This document shows, in pieces, positions 7,746 to 17,437 of a DNA stretch of 43,615 nt; the first letter of the stretch is position 1; every line of letters starts with the position of its first letter. The translations under genes and the position numbers were made by a program. The stretch lies in the NCBI GenBank assembly GCA_964622255.1, contig CAZUPK010000005.1, positions 1 through 43,615 on the forward strand. Reading direction: 5' to 3'. The notes beneath the pieces were generated by a model, which was not told where the DNA came from, made no database searches, and saw only the letters and a program-made list of their open reading frames with translations. This DNA is from SZUA-1377 sp964622255 (GTDB taxonomy: Bacteria; Campylobacterota; Campylobacteria; Campylobacterales; QNZT01).

Positions 7746-10116
7746 AATGCTAACAGTTACTAAAAGAAATGGACGAATAGAGCCGTTAGATATAACAAAG
7801 ATACAAAAATATACTAAAGAGTCTGTAGAGGGGCTTGAAAATGTAAGTCAAAGTGAGCTTGAACTTGATGCTAGGATACAGTTTAGAGATAAAATCTCAA
7901 CTGAAGAGATACAGCAAACTTTGATAAAAACTGCAGTTGATAAGATAGATGTTGATAGACCGGATTGGACATTTGTTGCAGCTAGACTTTTTTTGTATGA
8001 TCTCTATCATAAAGTTAGCCGTTTTAGTGGATATATACACTTAAGAGAGTATTTTGAAAGAGGAGAAAAAGAGGGGAGGATTGTTCAAGGGCTTAAAGAT
8101 AAGTATGACTTGGATGAGTTAAATAACTATATCAAACCCCAAAGAGACTTGCAATTTACTTATCTTGGAGTAAAAACTCTTTATGATAGATATTTGTTAA
8201 AAGATGGGGATGGAAATCCTATAGAACTCCCTCAACATATGTTTATGGCGATAGCTATGTTTTTAGCTCAAAACGAGTTTGATAAGATGACTTGGGCTAA
8301 AAGATTTTATGATATCATAAGTAAGTTTGAAGTGATGCTTGCGACTCCTACTTTGTCAAATGCGAGAACCCCAAGGCATCAACTAAGCTCTTGTTATGTT
8401 GGTTCAAGCCCTGATAATATAGAGGGGATATTTGATGGTTACAAAGAGATGGCACTACTTAGTAAGTTTGGTGGTGGTATCGGTTGGGATTGGTGTAAAG
8501 TTAGAGGTATAGGAAGTAGTATAGATGGTCATAAAAATGCAGCTGGTGGTATCATACCATTTTTAAAAATAGCAAATGATGTTGCTATAGCAGTGGATCA
8601 GTTAGGAACTAGAAAGGGTGCGATAGCGGTATATGTTGAGCTATGGCATATAGATATAAATGACTTTTTAGACCTTAGAAAAAACTCTGGAGAGGAAAGA
8701 AGAAGAACCCATGACCTTTTTCCTGCTCTTTGGATAAATGATCTTTTTATGAAAAGAGTTTTAGAGAATGGAACTTGGACACTTTTTGATCCTTTAGATG
8801 TTGAAGATTTAACTGATCTTTATGGGAAAGAGTTTGAAAAGAGATATATAAAGTATGAAAATGATGATAACATAGTTAAGGAAATTGTAAATGCAAAAAC
8901 TCTTTGGAAAAAGGTTTTACTAAGTTACTTTGAAACAGGTATGCCGTTTTTATGTTTTAAAGATAATGCTAACAGAGTAAATCCAAACTCTCATAAAGGT
9001 ATTATAAGAAGTTCAAATCTATGCACGGAGATATTTCAAAATACCGATCCCAACTATTATAAGATAAAGTTAAAGATGGCAGATGGAAGTGTGAAAGTTT
9101 TTGGAGAAGATGATGATGTAGAGGTTGATAGTGGTATAGTAAAAAAAGCTAAAAAGGTAACTGCACTTGATAGCATAGATGGTGTAGAAGTTTTTATAGT
9201 AGAAAAAGAAAAAATCGATGGGAAAACTGCTGTTTGTAACCTTGCAAGTATAAATCTATCTAAGATAAATACAAAAGAGGATATAGAAAGAGTTATGCCT
9301 ATAGCTATAAGGATGCTTGACAATGTCATAGATTTAAACTTTTACCCACTTGAAAAGGTAAAACAAACAAATCTAAAAAGTCGTGCAATAGGACTTGGGG
9401 TAATGGGTGAGGCTCAAATGTTGGCCGAAGCTAAGATAGAGTGGGGAAGTGATGAGCATCTTGAAAAGATAGATGAGATTATGGAGATGATAAGTTACAA
9501 TGCCATAAAAGCATCGTCAAACTTGGCTATAGAAAAAGGAGTTTATCCGGACTATGAAGGTTCAAATTGGCAAATGGGTATATTTCCTATAGATTTGGCA
9601 AATGAAGAGGCTAAAAAACTCACTCCAAACAGAGGTGGGCTTTTTGGTTATCTGTATGATTGGGAAAAGTTAAGAGAAAAAGTTAAAAAAGATGGTATGA
9701 GAAATGGTTATCTTATGGCGATAGCTCCTACAAGCTCTATCTCTATCCTTGTTGGAACAACACAAGCTATAGAACCTATATATAAAAGAAAATGGTTTGA
9801 AGAGAACTTAAGCGGACTTATTCCTGTATGTGCTCCAAAACTATCGGTTGATACATGGCAATACTATACTCCAGCTTATGATTTAGATCAAAAATTACTC
9901 ATAAAAGCAGGAGCAGTAAGACAAAAGTGGATAGATCAGGGACAGAGTTTAAATATCTTTATAAAACTTGAAAATGCAAGTGGAAGATACCTGCACGAGA
10001 TATATACTCTTGCTTGGAAACTAGGTATAAAATCAACTTACTATCTAAGAAGCCAATCACCAGAGAGTGAAAAAGATATAGCAGATAGAACTGGTGAGTG
10101 TTTGAGTTGTCAATAA
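7735..10116 (+). CDS. nrdA: Ribonucleoside-diphosphate reductase subunit alpha (class Ia)
   Basis: Large subunit of aerobic ribonucleotide reductase. In order: an N-terminal ATP-cone (VTKRNGRIEPLDITKIQKYT onward, about 90 residues), LSSCYVGS with the first redox Cys, SNLCTEIF with the radical-site Asn/Cys/Glu, VCNLASINLS with the second redox Cys, STYYLRS with the radical-transfer tyrosines, and a C-terminal CLSCQ pair that reloads the active site. About 60 residues sit between the SNLCTE and VCNLAS motifs, longer than in E. coli. ATG at 7735 overlaps the purB stop; ATG at 7747 (MLTVTKRNGR) is an equally reasonable start. The partner nrdB is not in the window. A strong hairpin follows the stop. 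Confidence 0.95.
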   Translation: MTSKMLTVTKRNGRIEPLDITKIQKYTKESVEGLENVSQSELELDARIQFRDKISTEEIQQTLIKTAVDKIDVDRPDWTFVAARLFLYDLYHKVSRFSGYIHLREYFERGEKEGRIVQGLKDKYDLDELNNYIKPQRDLQFTYLGVKTLYDRYLLKDGDGNPIELPQHMFMAIAMFLAQNEFDKMTWAKRFYDIISKFEVMLATPTLSNARTPRHQLSSCYVGSSPDNIEGIFDGYKEMALLSKFGGGIGWDWCKVRGIGSSIDGHKNAAGGIIPFLKIANDVAIAVDQLGTRKGAIAVYVELWHIDINDFLDLRKNSGEERRRTHDLFPALWINDLFMKRVLENGTWTLFDPLDVEDLTDLYGKEFEKRYIKYENDDNIVKEIVNAKTLWKKVLLSYFETGMPFLCFKDNANRVNPNSHKGIIRSSNLCTEIFQNTDPNYYKIKLKMADGSVKVFGEDDDVEVDSGIVKKAKKVTALDSIDGVEVFIVEKEKIDGKTAVCNLASINLSKINTKEDIERVMPIAIRMLDNVIDLNFYPLEKVKQTNLKSRAIGLGVMGEAQMLAEAKIEWGSDEHLEKIDEIMEMISYNAIKASSNLAIEKGVYPDYEGSNWQMGIFPIDLANEEAKKLTPNRGGLFGYLYDWEKLREKVKKDGMRNGYLMAIAPTSSISILVGTTQAIEPIYKRKWFEENLSGLIPVCAPKLSVDTWQYYTPAYDLDQKLLIKAGAVRQKWIDQGQSLNIFIKLENASGRYLHEIYTLAWKLGIKSTYYLRSQSPESEKDIADRTGECLSCQ

Positions 10117-10125
10117 TGGGTAAAA

Positions 10126-10179
10126 GATAGACAACGAATAGACAACAATAAAATAACACTATTGTTATCGTTGTCTATC
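10126..10179. terminator. Bidirectional terminator-like hairpin between nrdA and the peptide-binding protein gene
   Basis: A 12-bp perfect outer stem (GATAGACAACGA / TCGTTGTCTATC) with a further inner stem of AACAATA / TATTGTT lies between two convergent genes. The left arm contains the word ATAGACAAC twice in tandem, so the inner copy is bulged out. No long T-run follows, so termination strength is uncertain. Confidence 0.65.
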
Positions 10180-10186
10180 CTTAAGA

Positions 10187-11692
10187 TTAAGGTTTTATCC
10201 AATCTATTTCGTTGTGCATTATTCCTATAATAGAAGGTGATACATTTTTTATTTTTTTATTTACTGCTGTTATGGAGTTTGGTATATATAAAAAGATGTA
10301 AGGATGATCATTTACAATTAGTTTAAATATTTCTTGATAATAAGCGGATAATTTTTTTTTATCTATGGTGGTCTCAGCTCTTTTTATAAGGTTGTCAACT
10401 TTTTTATTTTTGTAGTTTACAAAGTTAAAACCGCCCTTTTTTGCTCCTTCACTATGCCATATGGAGTATGCATCAGGGGTTAAGCTCAATCCCCAACCTA
10501 AAACCACTGCTTCAAAGTTTTTAGGCATTACTACAGTATTTAAAAATGCTTGCCACTCCATAGTTCTTATGTGAACTTTAATACCTACTTTGTTTAGTTG
10601 ATGTTGTATGATTTGGACTGCATAGACTCTTGTATCATTGTTAGAATTTGTTGTTATAGTGAACTCAAATGGTTTTTCTTTTGAAAATCCCAAACTTTTT
10701 AGTATCTGTTTTGCTTTTTTTGGATTGTATTCACTTTTTATTTTATTATTATAAGCCCAAGTTCCCGGCATAAAAGGACCGTTACATATCTGTCCGTGTC
10801 CAAAAAAGAGTATATCCACCAACTCCTTTTTATCTATGGCTAAATCTATAGCTTTTCTTACGAGAGGATTTTTAAATTTTTTATTTTTTAAATTAAATCC
10901 TAAATATGTATATCCGTTTGAAATCCTTTCATAGATGTTATAATAGTTTTTAAAATCACTATCAAGCTGTCTTTCTACTTGTAAAGGGGAAAGCCCTCCA
11001 ACATCTAACTTTTTTGTTTTTAGCATCAAGAAGGTTGTTGAGGGATCTGGTATGTAGTGATAGTTGATACTATCTATATATGGTTTATGTATAAAATAGT
11101 TTGGATTTGCTTTTAAAACTATATCTTTATTTACCTCAAAGCCATCTATGATATAAGGACCTGTTCCTATTGGATGTTGATTAAAGGAACTTGTCATAAT
11201 ATTTTTTTTATTTTCCAATAGATGTTTTGGAAGGATAGAGGTCATCCAAGTATTTAAAGCTTTAAAGTAGGGTTTTTTATAAGTTACCTTTAAAGTATAG
11301 TCATCTAATTTCTTAATATTCTTGATATATCGGAACTCACTAGCATAGGGAGTAAAGACTTTGGGAGAGGTTATAAGTTTGTATGTAAATATAACATCAT
11401 TTGCATCAAAGGATTTACCATCACTCCACTTAATCCCTTTTTTTAACTTGAAGATTAAAGTTTTATTATCTTCAAAGTGCCAACTTTTTGCTAATCTTGG
11501 GATAATTTTTCCATCTTTATCATACTCAACTAAAGGGTTAAATACCCAACTAGCTATCTCTCCACTTGCACTATCAGTCGCTAAAATAGGGTTTAGACGA
11601 CTAGGACTTGAACTGATACTTAGGTGCAAAGTTGATGCACTTAAATATATAATATTAAATAAAAATAAAACTAAAATATTAAAATTTTTCAT
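10187..11692 (-). CDS. Peptide ABC transporter substrate-binding protein (family 5, OppA/DppA type)
   Basis: Periplasmic binding protein that delivers peptides or similar solutes to an ABC importer. The 501-aa product begins with a signal peptide (MKNFNILVLFLFNIIYLSAS). Family 5 features follow: SPSRLNPILATDSASGEIAS near the mature N-terminus, LVEYDKDGKIIPRLAKSW, FKLKKGIKWSDGKSFDANDV and the NPIGTGPY-like HPIGTGPYIIDGF. No lipobox is visible. A TTG six bases earlier is possible, but ATG at 11692 gives a cleaner signal peptide. The permease and ATPase genes are not adjacent, so it stands alone. It is divergent from the outer-membrane protein gene, 69 bp apart, and convergent with nrdA. Confidence 0.9.
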   Translation of the reverse strand: MKNFNILVLFLFNIIYLSASTLHLSISSSPSRLNPILATDSASGEIASWVFNPLVEYDKDGKIIPRLAKSWHFEDNKTLIFKLKKGIKWSDGKSFDANDVIFTYKLITSPKVFTPYASEFRYIKNIKKLDDYTLKVTYKKPYFKALNTWMTSILPKHLLENKKNIMTSSFNQHPIGTGPYIIDGFEVNKDIVLKANPNYFIHKPYIDSINYHYIPDPSTTFLMLKTKKLDVGGLSPLQVERQLDSDFKNYYNIYERISNGYTYLGFNLKNKKFKNPLVRKAIDLAIDKKELVDILFFGHGQICNGPFMPGTWAYNNKIKSEYNPKKAKQILKSLGFSKEKPFEFTITTNSNNDTRVYAVQIIQHQLNKVGIKVHIRTMEWQAFLNTVVMPKNFEAVVLGWGLSLTPDAYSIWHSEGAKKGGFNFVNYKNKKVDNLIKRAETTIDKKKLSAYYQEIFKLIVNDHPYIFLYIPNSITAVNKKIKNVSPSIIGIMHNEIDWIKP

Positions 11693-11761
11693 AAACAAAA
11701 CTATAATAAAATTTATCTTAAAATACCAAAAAATAAAAATTTTAAATCATAGGAGTAAGAA

Positions 11762-12343
11762 ATGTTAAAGAAAATTTTCCTGATATCTTTGATATTTATC
11801 TCAACTTTATTTAGTTTTGAAAAGGGGTCTCTTGGTCTAAATGTAAATAAAGATGATCTTGAAGTTGAAGGTAGAGCTTCAGTGAGTTTTTTGATTGATT
11901 CACCTGTATATAGTAATTTTTTTATTAATGCAAATTATTTAAATAGCGAAGAGAGTTTATATGGTTTAGGTATAAGTGTGGAAAATTCTCCTATAAACTA
12001 TCAAAATCTTATATTTAATATAGGTTTAAGAAGTGTTCGTAGTGACCATACCGGTCAAGATTTTTGGGCTATGCCTATTATGGTTGGAGCAAAAGCACAG
12101 CTCTTTGTAGGTGACTTGCCACCTACATACTTAGGTGCAAAAGCTGCCTATGCTCCAAGTGCTTTAAGTTTTCAAGATGCTGATGAGTATAAAGAGTATA
12201 GAGTGGAGATTGACAGCAAAATCATACCAAATGTAAATGTATATGCTGGTTATAGAAACATAGATACTGATTACAATAGTAAAGATTATAACTTAAATGA
12301 TTCTTTCTATGCAGGATTTAAATTTGTGTTGGATCCTAAATGA
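11762..12343 (+). CDS. YfaZ-family outer membrane protein
   Basis: The 193-aa protein has a signal peptide (MLKKIFLISLIFISTLFSF) followed by alternating hydrophobic/polar strands typical of a small beta-barrel, with aromatic residues at strand ends and a C-terminal FYAGFKFVLDPK. Segments such as FFINANYLNSEESLYGLGI and VYAGYRNIDTDYNSKDYNLN match the general pattern of the YfaZ family (PF07437), which has no firmly known function. The ATG is preceded by AGGAG. It is convergent with the TPR protein gene. The family call is by resemblance; a generic outer-membrane barrel is the fallback. Confidence 0.7.
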   Translation: MLKKIFLISLIFISTLFSFEKGSLGLNVNKDDLEVEGRASVSFLIDSPVYSNFFINANYLNSEESLYGLGISVENSPINYQNLIFNIGLRSVRSDHTGQDFWAMPIMVGAKAQLFVGDLPPTYLGAKAAYAPSALSFQDADEYKEYRVEIDSKIIPNVNVYAGYRNIDTDYNSKDYNLNDSFYAGFKFVLDPK

Positions 12344-12374
12344 TTTAAAAATTTAACTATCCAAGCTTGATTGA

Positions 12375-14684
12375 TTATTGCGGTTTTAAAACAAAGTCAA
12401 AATACTTTGATTTAAAACCACTGTTTCCCACTTTTGCATACTCAATAGCAGCACTCTCAAAGTTTTTAGCCTCTTGATATAGAAGTCCTAAAGCATATCT
12501 ACATTCGTCAAAACTTCTATTGCCTAAGTTTGCTAATTCCAAAAGTGCTACTGCATTTGAGTGATGATTTGAGCCTATACTTGCTACAGAAGCTAAAAAT
12601 AGAGTATGTGGATCTTTTACTTTAAATTTATCTATAAGTTTATTGTATATATCATATGACTTTTGATACTCTTTTGTATATATATATGTATATGCCAAAG
12701 ATTGCAATAAAGCTATTTGATTTTTATTTATGATAAATTCATTTTCAAGAAGTTTTTTTGCATATCTTGTTATTCCACCTATGTTTAGTATTCTGATATA
12801 AAGTTCTCTTGCAAAAGTTTCACCATAAAGAAGAGGTGAGATATCTATACTTTTTCTTGCTAAATATTCTTGCACTGCTCTTGCATACTCTTTTACACTT
12901 TTATTTTGTGAAATTTGATCCACATATATAATATTTGCTATCAAATCCTTAGGTAAAATTTTTTTTAATCTTTTTGCATATTTTTCATAATATGAAATAT
13001 TACCTACCATATTTGAAGCTATTATATTAGTTATAAGTTCAAAAGGATTATTTGGTATTTTTTGAGTAAAATCAATAGTAGTATCATTTTTTAAGATTTT
13101 ATAGAGTATTTTGTATTTTGAAAGCATTTTTTTTGGGGAATATTTTAGGATATTTTCCAAAGTTTTTGTATCATAATATTTATTTTGTAACAGATTGGTA
13201 AATGAGGCGAAAAATATAGCCAGTTTATTTTTATTATCAAGTATATAGCTTTTATTGAAATGTTTATTTGCATTTTTATAATCACTTATATTTGCATAAG
13301 TAAGTGCTAGGTTATAGTGTAATATAGAATGATTTGGATATTTTTCTATCAATGTTTTAAAAAGAGCATTTGCTTCATATACTTTGTGTTTTTCTAAAAG
13401 TTTCAATCCCTTTATAATCTCTAGATTTATTTTAGATATAGAGTTTGCTTGTAGAAGATAGTTATATGCCGAGTTTATATTTTTTGTATATATCTCTTTT
13501 GCACCTTTTTCTATAATATAATTACTCTGTTTAGGATTAAATAATTTATAAGGAGCATAGTAAAAAAGTAGTCCAAACCTATTTTCTAAAGAGTTAAAAA
13601 TACTATTTTTGAACTCTTTTTGTGCATATATAGGATTATGAAGAGATTTTTTTATGATTACTTTTATAGGATATATTTTTGTGGCTTTTTCTCCATATTT
13701 TTGATTTACAACTTTTAAAGTGGTGGCACAAGATTTTAAAAGTCCAAGTTTATTTTGCACCAATGATAATCCTACCAATGCAATCATTGGATACTGATTT
13801 GCATTTATGGAGCTTCTAAATGCATTAGCTGACAATGAGTATTCGCCATTTTTTGCATACATCTGTGCTATGGTAAGAAAGTATTTTGGGTCTTTAACTT
13901 TAGCCAATGAGTTTATTGCAAAATCATAATTTTTAACATAACTATACTCTTTTGACAATATAAGATTTTTTTTTCTTTCAAAATAAGGTTTTTTATATTC
14001 TTTTAAAATTGCCAATGATTCTATGGGATTATTTTTATAATATTCCAAAAGAGCATAATAATAATTAAACAATGGAGAGTCATATTTTGATATGATATAT
14101 TTATCAGCCTCTTTTAAATAGCTTTGAAATTTTTCTTTTTTATTTAAAAGCTTATAAGCCAATGCTATATTTAATGAACTTTCAAACTTTAAATCATTAA
14201 GTTCAAAAGATTTTTCAAAATGTTTTATAGCCTCATTGTATTTTTTTCCCTTCAATAATGTTACACCTAAATTAAAGTCTGCCAAAGATTTGTGAAAAAA
14301 GGAGATTTTCTCATATATTTTTAAAGCTTCTTCTTTGTTTCCACTTTTATACAGTTTTTTTGCTTTAGCAGTAAGTTCTACAAGTTTTGAATTGATAAGA
14401 GGATTTATTTTATTTTTTTTTATATTTTTAATTATGCTAGTTGTATTTGTTTTAGCTTCTACAACTTCCTTTTTGTCATTGCTTTGTAAATAAAAAAAAG
14501 TTGTTTTAGCCATAAAAAGAAGTAACAAAATAGATACCACTATAACAATCATAGTCAAATTTGATTTTTTAGGAGGAGTTTTTTCTTTATCATTATCAAA
14601 AAATAGCTCGGTTTTTAACTCATTTTCATCTTCCTCATCATCTATGATAAGTAGTTCTTCATCCTCCTCCTCTTTTTTAGCCAA
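12375..14684 (-). CDS. TPR-repeat inner membrane protein
   Basis: A 769-aa protein with a very acidic cytoplasmic N-terminus (EEEDEELLIIDDEEDENE), one membrane segment at about residues 44-60 (LTMIVIVVSILLLLFMA) and a long tail that should lie in the periplasm. From about residue 100 onward it carries many tetratricopeptide-type helical repeats (for example KIYEKISFFHKSLADFNLG, YNEAIKHFEKSFELNDLKF, ILHYNLALTYANISDYKNA), so it is likely a scaffold. It lies 3 bp after serS on the same strand and is probably co-transcribed with it. Proteins with this layout are frequent in Campylobacterota next to serS, but their function is not established here. Confidence 0.85.
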   Translation of the reverse strand: MAKKEEEDEELLIIDDEEDENELKTELFFDNDKEKTPPKKSNLTMIVIVVSILLLLFMAKTTFFYLQSNDKKEVVEAKTNTTSIIKNIKKNKINPLINSKLVELTAKAKKLYKSGNKEEALKIYEKISFFHKSLADFNLGVTLLKGKKYNEAIKHFEKSFELNDLKFESSLNIALAYKLLNKKEKFQSYLKEADKYIISKYDSPLFNYYYALLEYYKNNPIESLAILKEYKKPYFERKKNLILSKEYSYVKNYDFAINSLAKVKDPKYFLTIAQMYAKNGEYSLSANAFRSSINANQYPMIALVGLSLVQNKLGLLKSCATTLKVVNQKYGEKATKIYPIKVIIKKSLHNPIYAQKEFKNSIFNSLENRFGLLFYYAPYKLFNPKQSNYIIEKGAKEIYTKNINSAYNYLLQANSISKINLEIIKGLKLLEKHKVYEANALFKTLIEKYPNHSILHYNLALTYANISDYKNANKHFNKSYILDNKNKLAIFFASFTNLLQNKYYDTKTLENILKYSPKKMLSKYKILYKILKNDTTIDFTQKIPNNPFELITNIIASNMVGNISYYEKYAKRLKKILPKDLIANIIYVDQISQNKSVKEYARAVQEYLARKSIDISPLLYGETFARELYIRILNIGGITRYAKKLLENEFIINKNQIALLQSLAYTYIYTKEYQKSYDIYNKLIDKFKVKDPHTLFLASVASIGSNHHSNAVALLELANLGNRSFDECRYALGLLYQEAKNFESAAIEYAKVGNSGFKSKYFDFVLKPQ

Positions 14685-14687
14685 TAT

Positions 14688-15935
14688 TTACTCCATATAT
14701 TTTTTCAAAACTTTTGGTATCTCAAAATCCATATCTTTAGTTTGATAGTTTTCCATAATAGCTATGATAGTTCTACCAACAGCTAAACTTGAACCGTTAA
14801 GTGTATGAGTTAAAATACTTTTTTTACCGTTTTTATATCTAATCTTTGCCCTACGAGCTTGAAAATCTCTTGTATTTGATACAGAACTTATCTCTCTATA
14901 TCTATCTTGTCCGGGAAGCCAAACCTCCAAATCAATAGTTTTTGATGCACTAAAGCCTAAATCTCCTCCACAAAGTAAAACAAGTCTATGAGGAAGCCCC
15001 AAAGAGGTCAAAAGATCACTTGCACACTCAACCATCTTTTCAAAAATCTCTTCACTCTGCTGTGGCTTTGTTATAGATACAAGCTCTACTTTATCAAATT
15101 GGTGTTGTCTTATCATACCTCTTGTATCTCTTCCTGCACTTCCAGCTTCCTTTCTAAAACAAGCCGAATAAGCTGTCATTAATATCGGAAGTTTGTCTTC
15201 AGGGATGATTTCATCTCTATAAAGATTTGTTAGTGGAACTTCTGCAGTAGGTATCAAAAAGAGTTCTTCTCTCTCTATTTTAAAAAGATCGTCTTCAAAT
15301 TTTGGAAGTTGTCCAGTTCCTTCAAGTGTAGTTTTGTTTACTATGTATGGAACCGAAATCTCTTCAAAGCCCCTAGCTTTGTTAAAGTCAAGCATATAGT
15401 TTATCAAAGCTCTCTCAAGTCTCGCAACTTTACCTTTTAAAACACTAAATCTACTCTTTGCTAACTTCACACCTCTTTCAAAGTCTATATATCTTTGCTC
15501 ACTATCTAACTCCCAATGCTCCTTTGGAGCAAAGTCAAACCTTTTAGGCTCTAAAATTTTTTTTAACTCTACATTGTCCTTTTCGTCCTCCCCCTCTGGA
15601 ACACTTTCATCAGGAAGGTTTGGTATAGCCATAGCGATAGTTTGAAGCCCCTTTTCAATCTCTCTTACCTCTTCGGTAGCTTTTGCTATCTTTTGTTTAT
15701 TTTCTTCTAACTCTTTTTTAAGTTTAGCTATATCTTTTCCCTCTTTTTTATAAACACAAAAGAGTTTACTTTTTGCATTTTGAGTTGCTTGTAACCCCTC
15801 TTGAGCTGTTTTTTTTCTCTTTAGCTCACCAAAAAGCTCTTTTAATTTTGATAGAAGTTCTTCATCAACTTTTTTCTTTTTTAGTCTGTTTGCAACCGTA
15901 TCAAAATCTTTTTCTAAAAGTTTTAAATCAATCAT
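14688..15935 (-). CDS. serS: Seryl-tRNA synthetase
   Basis: Class II synthetase that charges tRNA-Ser (and tRNA-Sec where present). At 415 aa it has the normal length: an N-terminal coiled-coil arm (residues ~25-105, Lys/Glu rich) that grips the tRNA long arm, then the catalytic core with motif 2 (YSACFRKEAGSAGRDTRGMIRQHQF) and motif 3 (NGSSLAVGRTIIAIMENYQ). The frame extends six codons upstream to TTG, but ATG at 15935 (MIDLKLLEKDFD) matches the family start and has AGGGGA at good spacing. It lies between trpS (51 bp upstream) and the TPR protein, all on the minus strand. Confidence 0.96.
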   Translation of the reverse strand: MIDLKLLEKDFDTVANRLKKKKVDEELLSKLKELFGELKRKKTAQEGLQATQNAKSKLFCVYKKEGKDIAKLKKELEENKQKIAKATEEVREIEKGLQTIAMAIPNLPDESVPEGEDEKDNVELKKILEPKRFDFAPKEHWELDSEQRYIDFERGVKLAKSRFSVLKGKVARLERALINYMLDFNKARGFEEISVPYIVNKTTLEGTGQLPKFEDDLFKIEREELFLIPTAEVPLTNLYRDEIIPEDKLPILMTAYSACFRKEAGSAGRDTRGMIRQHQFDKVELVSITKPQQSEEIFEKMVECASDLLTSLGLPHRLVLLCGGDLGFSASKTIDLEVWLPGQDRYREISSVSNTRDFQARRAKIRYKNGKKSILTHTLNGSSLAVGRTIIAIMENYQTKDMDFEIPKVLKKYME

Positions 15936-15986
15936 CTTAATATCCCCTATCAAAAAAAGATAAAACCCTTAAATCTTTTAACTGTT

Positions 15987-16955
15987 TCATCTATATATTC
16001 CTACAACTTCTCTAACCTTTTTCATCTTTTCTCTTGCTATGGTTCTAGCTTTTTTTGCTCCCATATCAAGTATTTCATAAACTTCATCAAGATGATTAAG
16101 ATAGTATTCTCTTTTTTCATTTGCCTTTTTAAAGTGTTTAGTTATCAACTCTTGTAAGTAAAGTTTAAAGTGTCCATGTCCCTCTCCACCTTTTTCATAT
16201 CTTGCTTGAAGTTCTTCTTGTCCATCTTCATCTAAAAAGAGTTTACAAAGATTATAGACATTGCACCCTCTCCATTCTTTTGGCTCTTCAAGACTAACCG
16301 AATCAGTAACTATCTTTCCAACTTGCCTTTTTAACTGCTTTTTAGAGCAAAAAATATCTATAGTATTGCCATAACTTTTACTCATCTTAGCACCGTCTGT
16401 TCCTGGAACTGTTGCTAAGTTTTCATCTACTTTAAACTCTGGAATGGTAAATATCTCTCCATATTCATTGTTAAACTTTCCAGCTATGTCTCTTGTTATT
16501 TCAACATGTTGGATTTGGTCTTTTCCTACCGGTATGATTTTAGCATCATATAAAAGTATATCTGCTGCCATTAAAACTGGATAAGAAAAGAGAGCGTGAT
16601 TTGGACTTATACCCTTTGCTACTTTATCTTTGTAGCTGTGAGCTCTTTCAAGTAGTCCCATTGGAGTATATGCTGAAAGTATCCAATAAAGTTCCAAAAC
16701 CTCTTTTACATCTGATTGAACCCACATAGTTGTTTTGTTTGGATCTATACCGAGTGAAAGGTATGCTATGGCTGTATCTATTGTATTTTTTTTCACTGCA
16801 CTAGCATTTCTAAGTGAGGTAAGTGAGTGGTAGTTGGCTATAAATATAAAAAGCTCACTACCATCTTGAAGCTCTATCATTTGCTTTATAGCACCAAAAT
16901 AGTTTCCCAAATGTAAACTTCCCGACGATTGAATACCTGTTAAAACTCTTTTCAA
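15987..16955 (-). CDS. trpS: Tryptophanyl-tRNA synthetase
   Basis: Class I synthetase that charges tRNA-Trp. The 322-aa protein has the HIGH-type motif as LHLGNYFGA near residue 16, the GKDQIQHVEITRDIA segment near residue 143 and the KMSKS motif as GAKMSKSYGNTID near residue 192. The ATG at 16955 gives MKRVLTGIQSSGSLHLGN, which is the usual start. It is the first gene of a minus-strand run trpS-serS-TPR. A 480-bp gene-free region with transposon remnants lies upstream. Confidence 0.96.
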   Translation of the reverse strand: MKRVLTGIQSSGSLHLGNYFGAIKQMIELQDGSELFIFIANYHSLTSLRNASAVKKNTIDTAIAYLSLGIDPNKTTMWVQSDVKEVLELYWILSAYTPMGLLERAHSYKDKVAKGISPNHALFSYPVLMAADILLYDAKIIPVGKDQIQHVEITRDIAGKFNNEYGEIFTIPEFKVDENLATVPGTDGAKMSKSYGNTIDIFCSKKQLKRQVGKIVTDSVSLEEPKEWRGCNVYNLCKLFLDEDGQEELQARYEKGGEGHGHFKLYLQELITKHFKKANEKREYYLNHLDEVYEILDMGAKKARTIAREKMKKVREVVGIYR

Positions 16956-17024
16956 AATCTATTCCTATTTTTTGCTTTGATTATAGCAAATAAATCTTCA
17001 AATTTTTTTTCATCACTAATTTGG

Positions 17025-17068
17025 CAAGGAAACCTTGTTTTCCAAGGCAGGGAGAAATTGCCTCTCCC
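17025..17068. repeat. Competing stem arms and hairpin at the left of IS605 remnant E
   Basis: The word CAAGG (17025-17029), its complement CCTTG (17033-17037) and CAAGG again (17043-17047) occur in a row, so one arm can pair with either neighbour. A second hairpin GGGAGA/TCTCCC (17050-17055, 17063-17068) follows, with TCTTTAATTTTATTT after it. This could be the left end of a deleted IS605-type element or a terminator. The rest of 16956-17083 shows nothing else. Confidence 0.35.
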
Positions 17069-17083
17069 TCTTTAATTTTATTT

Positions 17084-17215
17084 GACATTGCCAATGTAAA
17101 TGGTGCTACTAATATTTTAGTTAAGTTTCTAACAAGTAACGATTAGCAAATAGCCAACCGATATGGGTGTGTCAATCACCCTACGAGATTAAAATTAAAT
17201 AACTTAGTTGTTTAA
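17084..17215 (+). pseudogene. Degenerate 3' end of IS605-family tnpB
   Basis: One frame reads IANVNGATNILVKFLTSND, then TAG at 17144-17146, then QIANRYGCVNHPTRLKLN and a final TAA at 17213-17215. The NVNGATNIL segment matches the region after the zinc ribbon of TnpB (usually ADVNGA-x-NIL). The IS605-type right-end hairpin starts 6 bp after the TAA, which is the expected arrangement for tnpB. Everything 5' of this, including the RuvC catalytic core, is gone, so the fragment cannot be an active nuclease. A GGGTG/CACCC hairpin lies at 17165-17181. Confidence 0.65.
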
Positions 17216-17220
17216 ATATC

Positions 17221-17274
17221 TTCAAGCCCCTGCCTCTTTAGATAGGGCTTATTGACTCTTTGGTAAAAGTTCAC
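17221..17274 (+). mobile_element. IS200/IS605 right end (element E), upstream of the S8 protease
   Basis: The stem AGCCC...GGGCT encloses a CTTTAG-type loop, in a CAAGCCCCTGCC context that is common in IS200/IS605 right ends. The expected GGTAG tail is disturbed: the stem is followed by TTATTGACTC and then GGTAAAAGTTCAC, as if a few bases had been inserted. Directly after a tnpB-like tail. The remaining bases to the S8 start (17275-17437) are A-rich with no clear feature. Confidence 0.55.
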
Positions 17275-17437
17275 TTCTTAAAAAAAACTAAAAAAAATAA
17301 AGAAGATGTAACAAAAAGTAAAATAAGGCCTATCTTTTTATAAAAATATCAAAAAAGTAAAAGCAAATTGTATTGTTTGTTGGAAATTGACCGAATTAGT
17401 TTGCAGGGAATGGAAGATTTGCGAAAAAGGGAAGATT

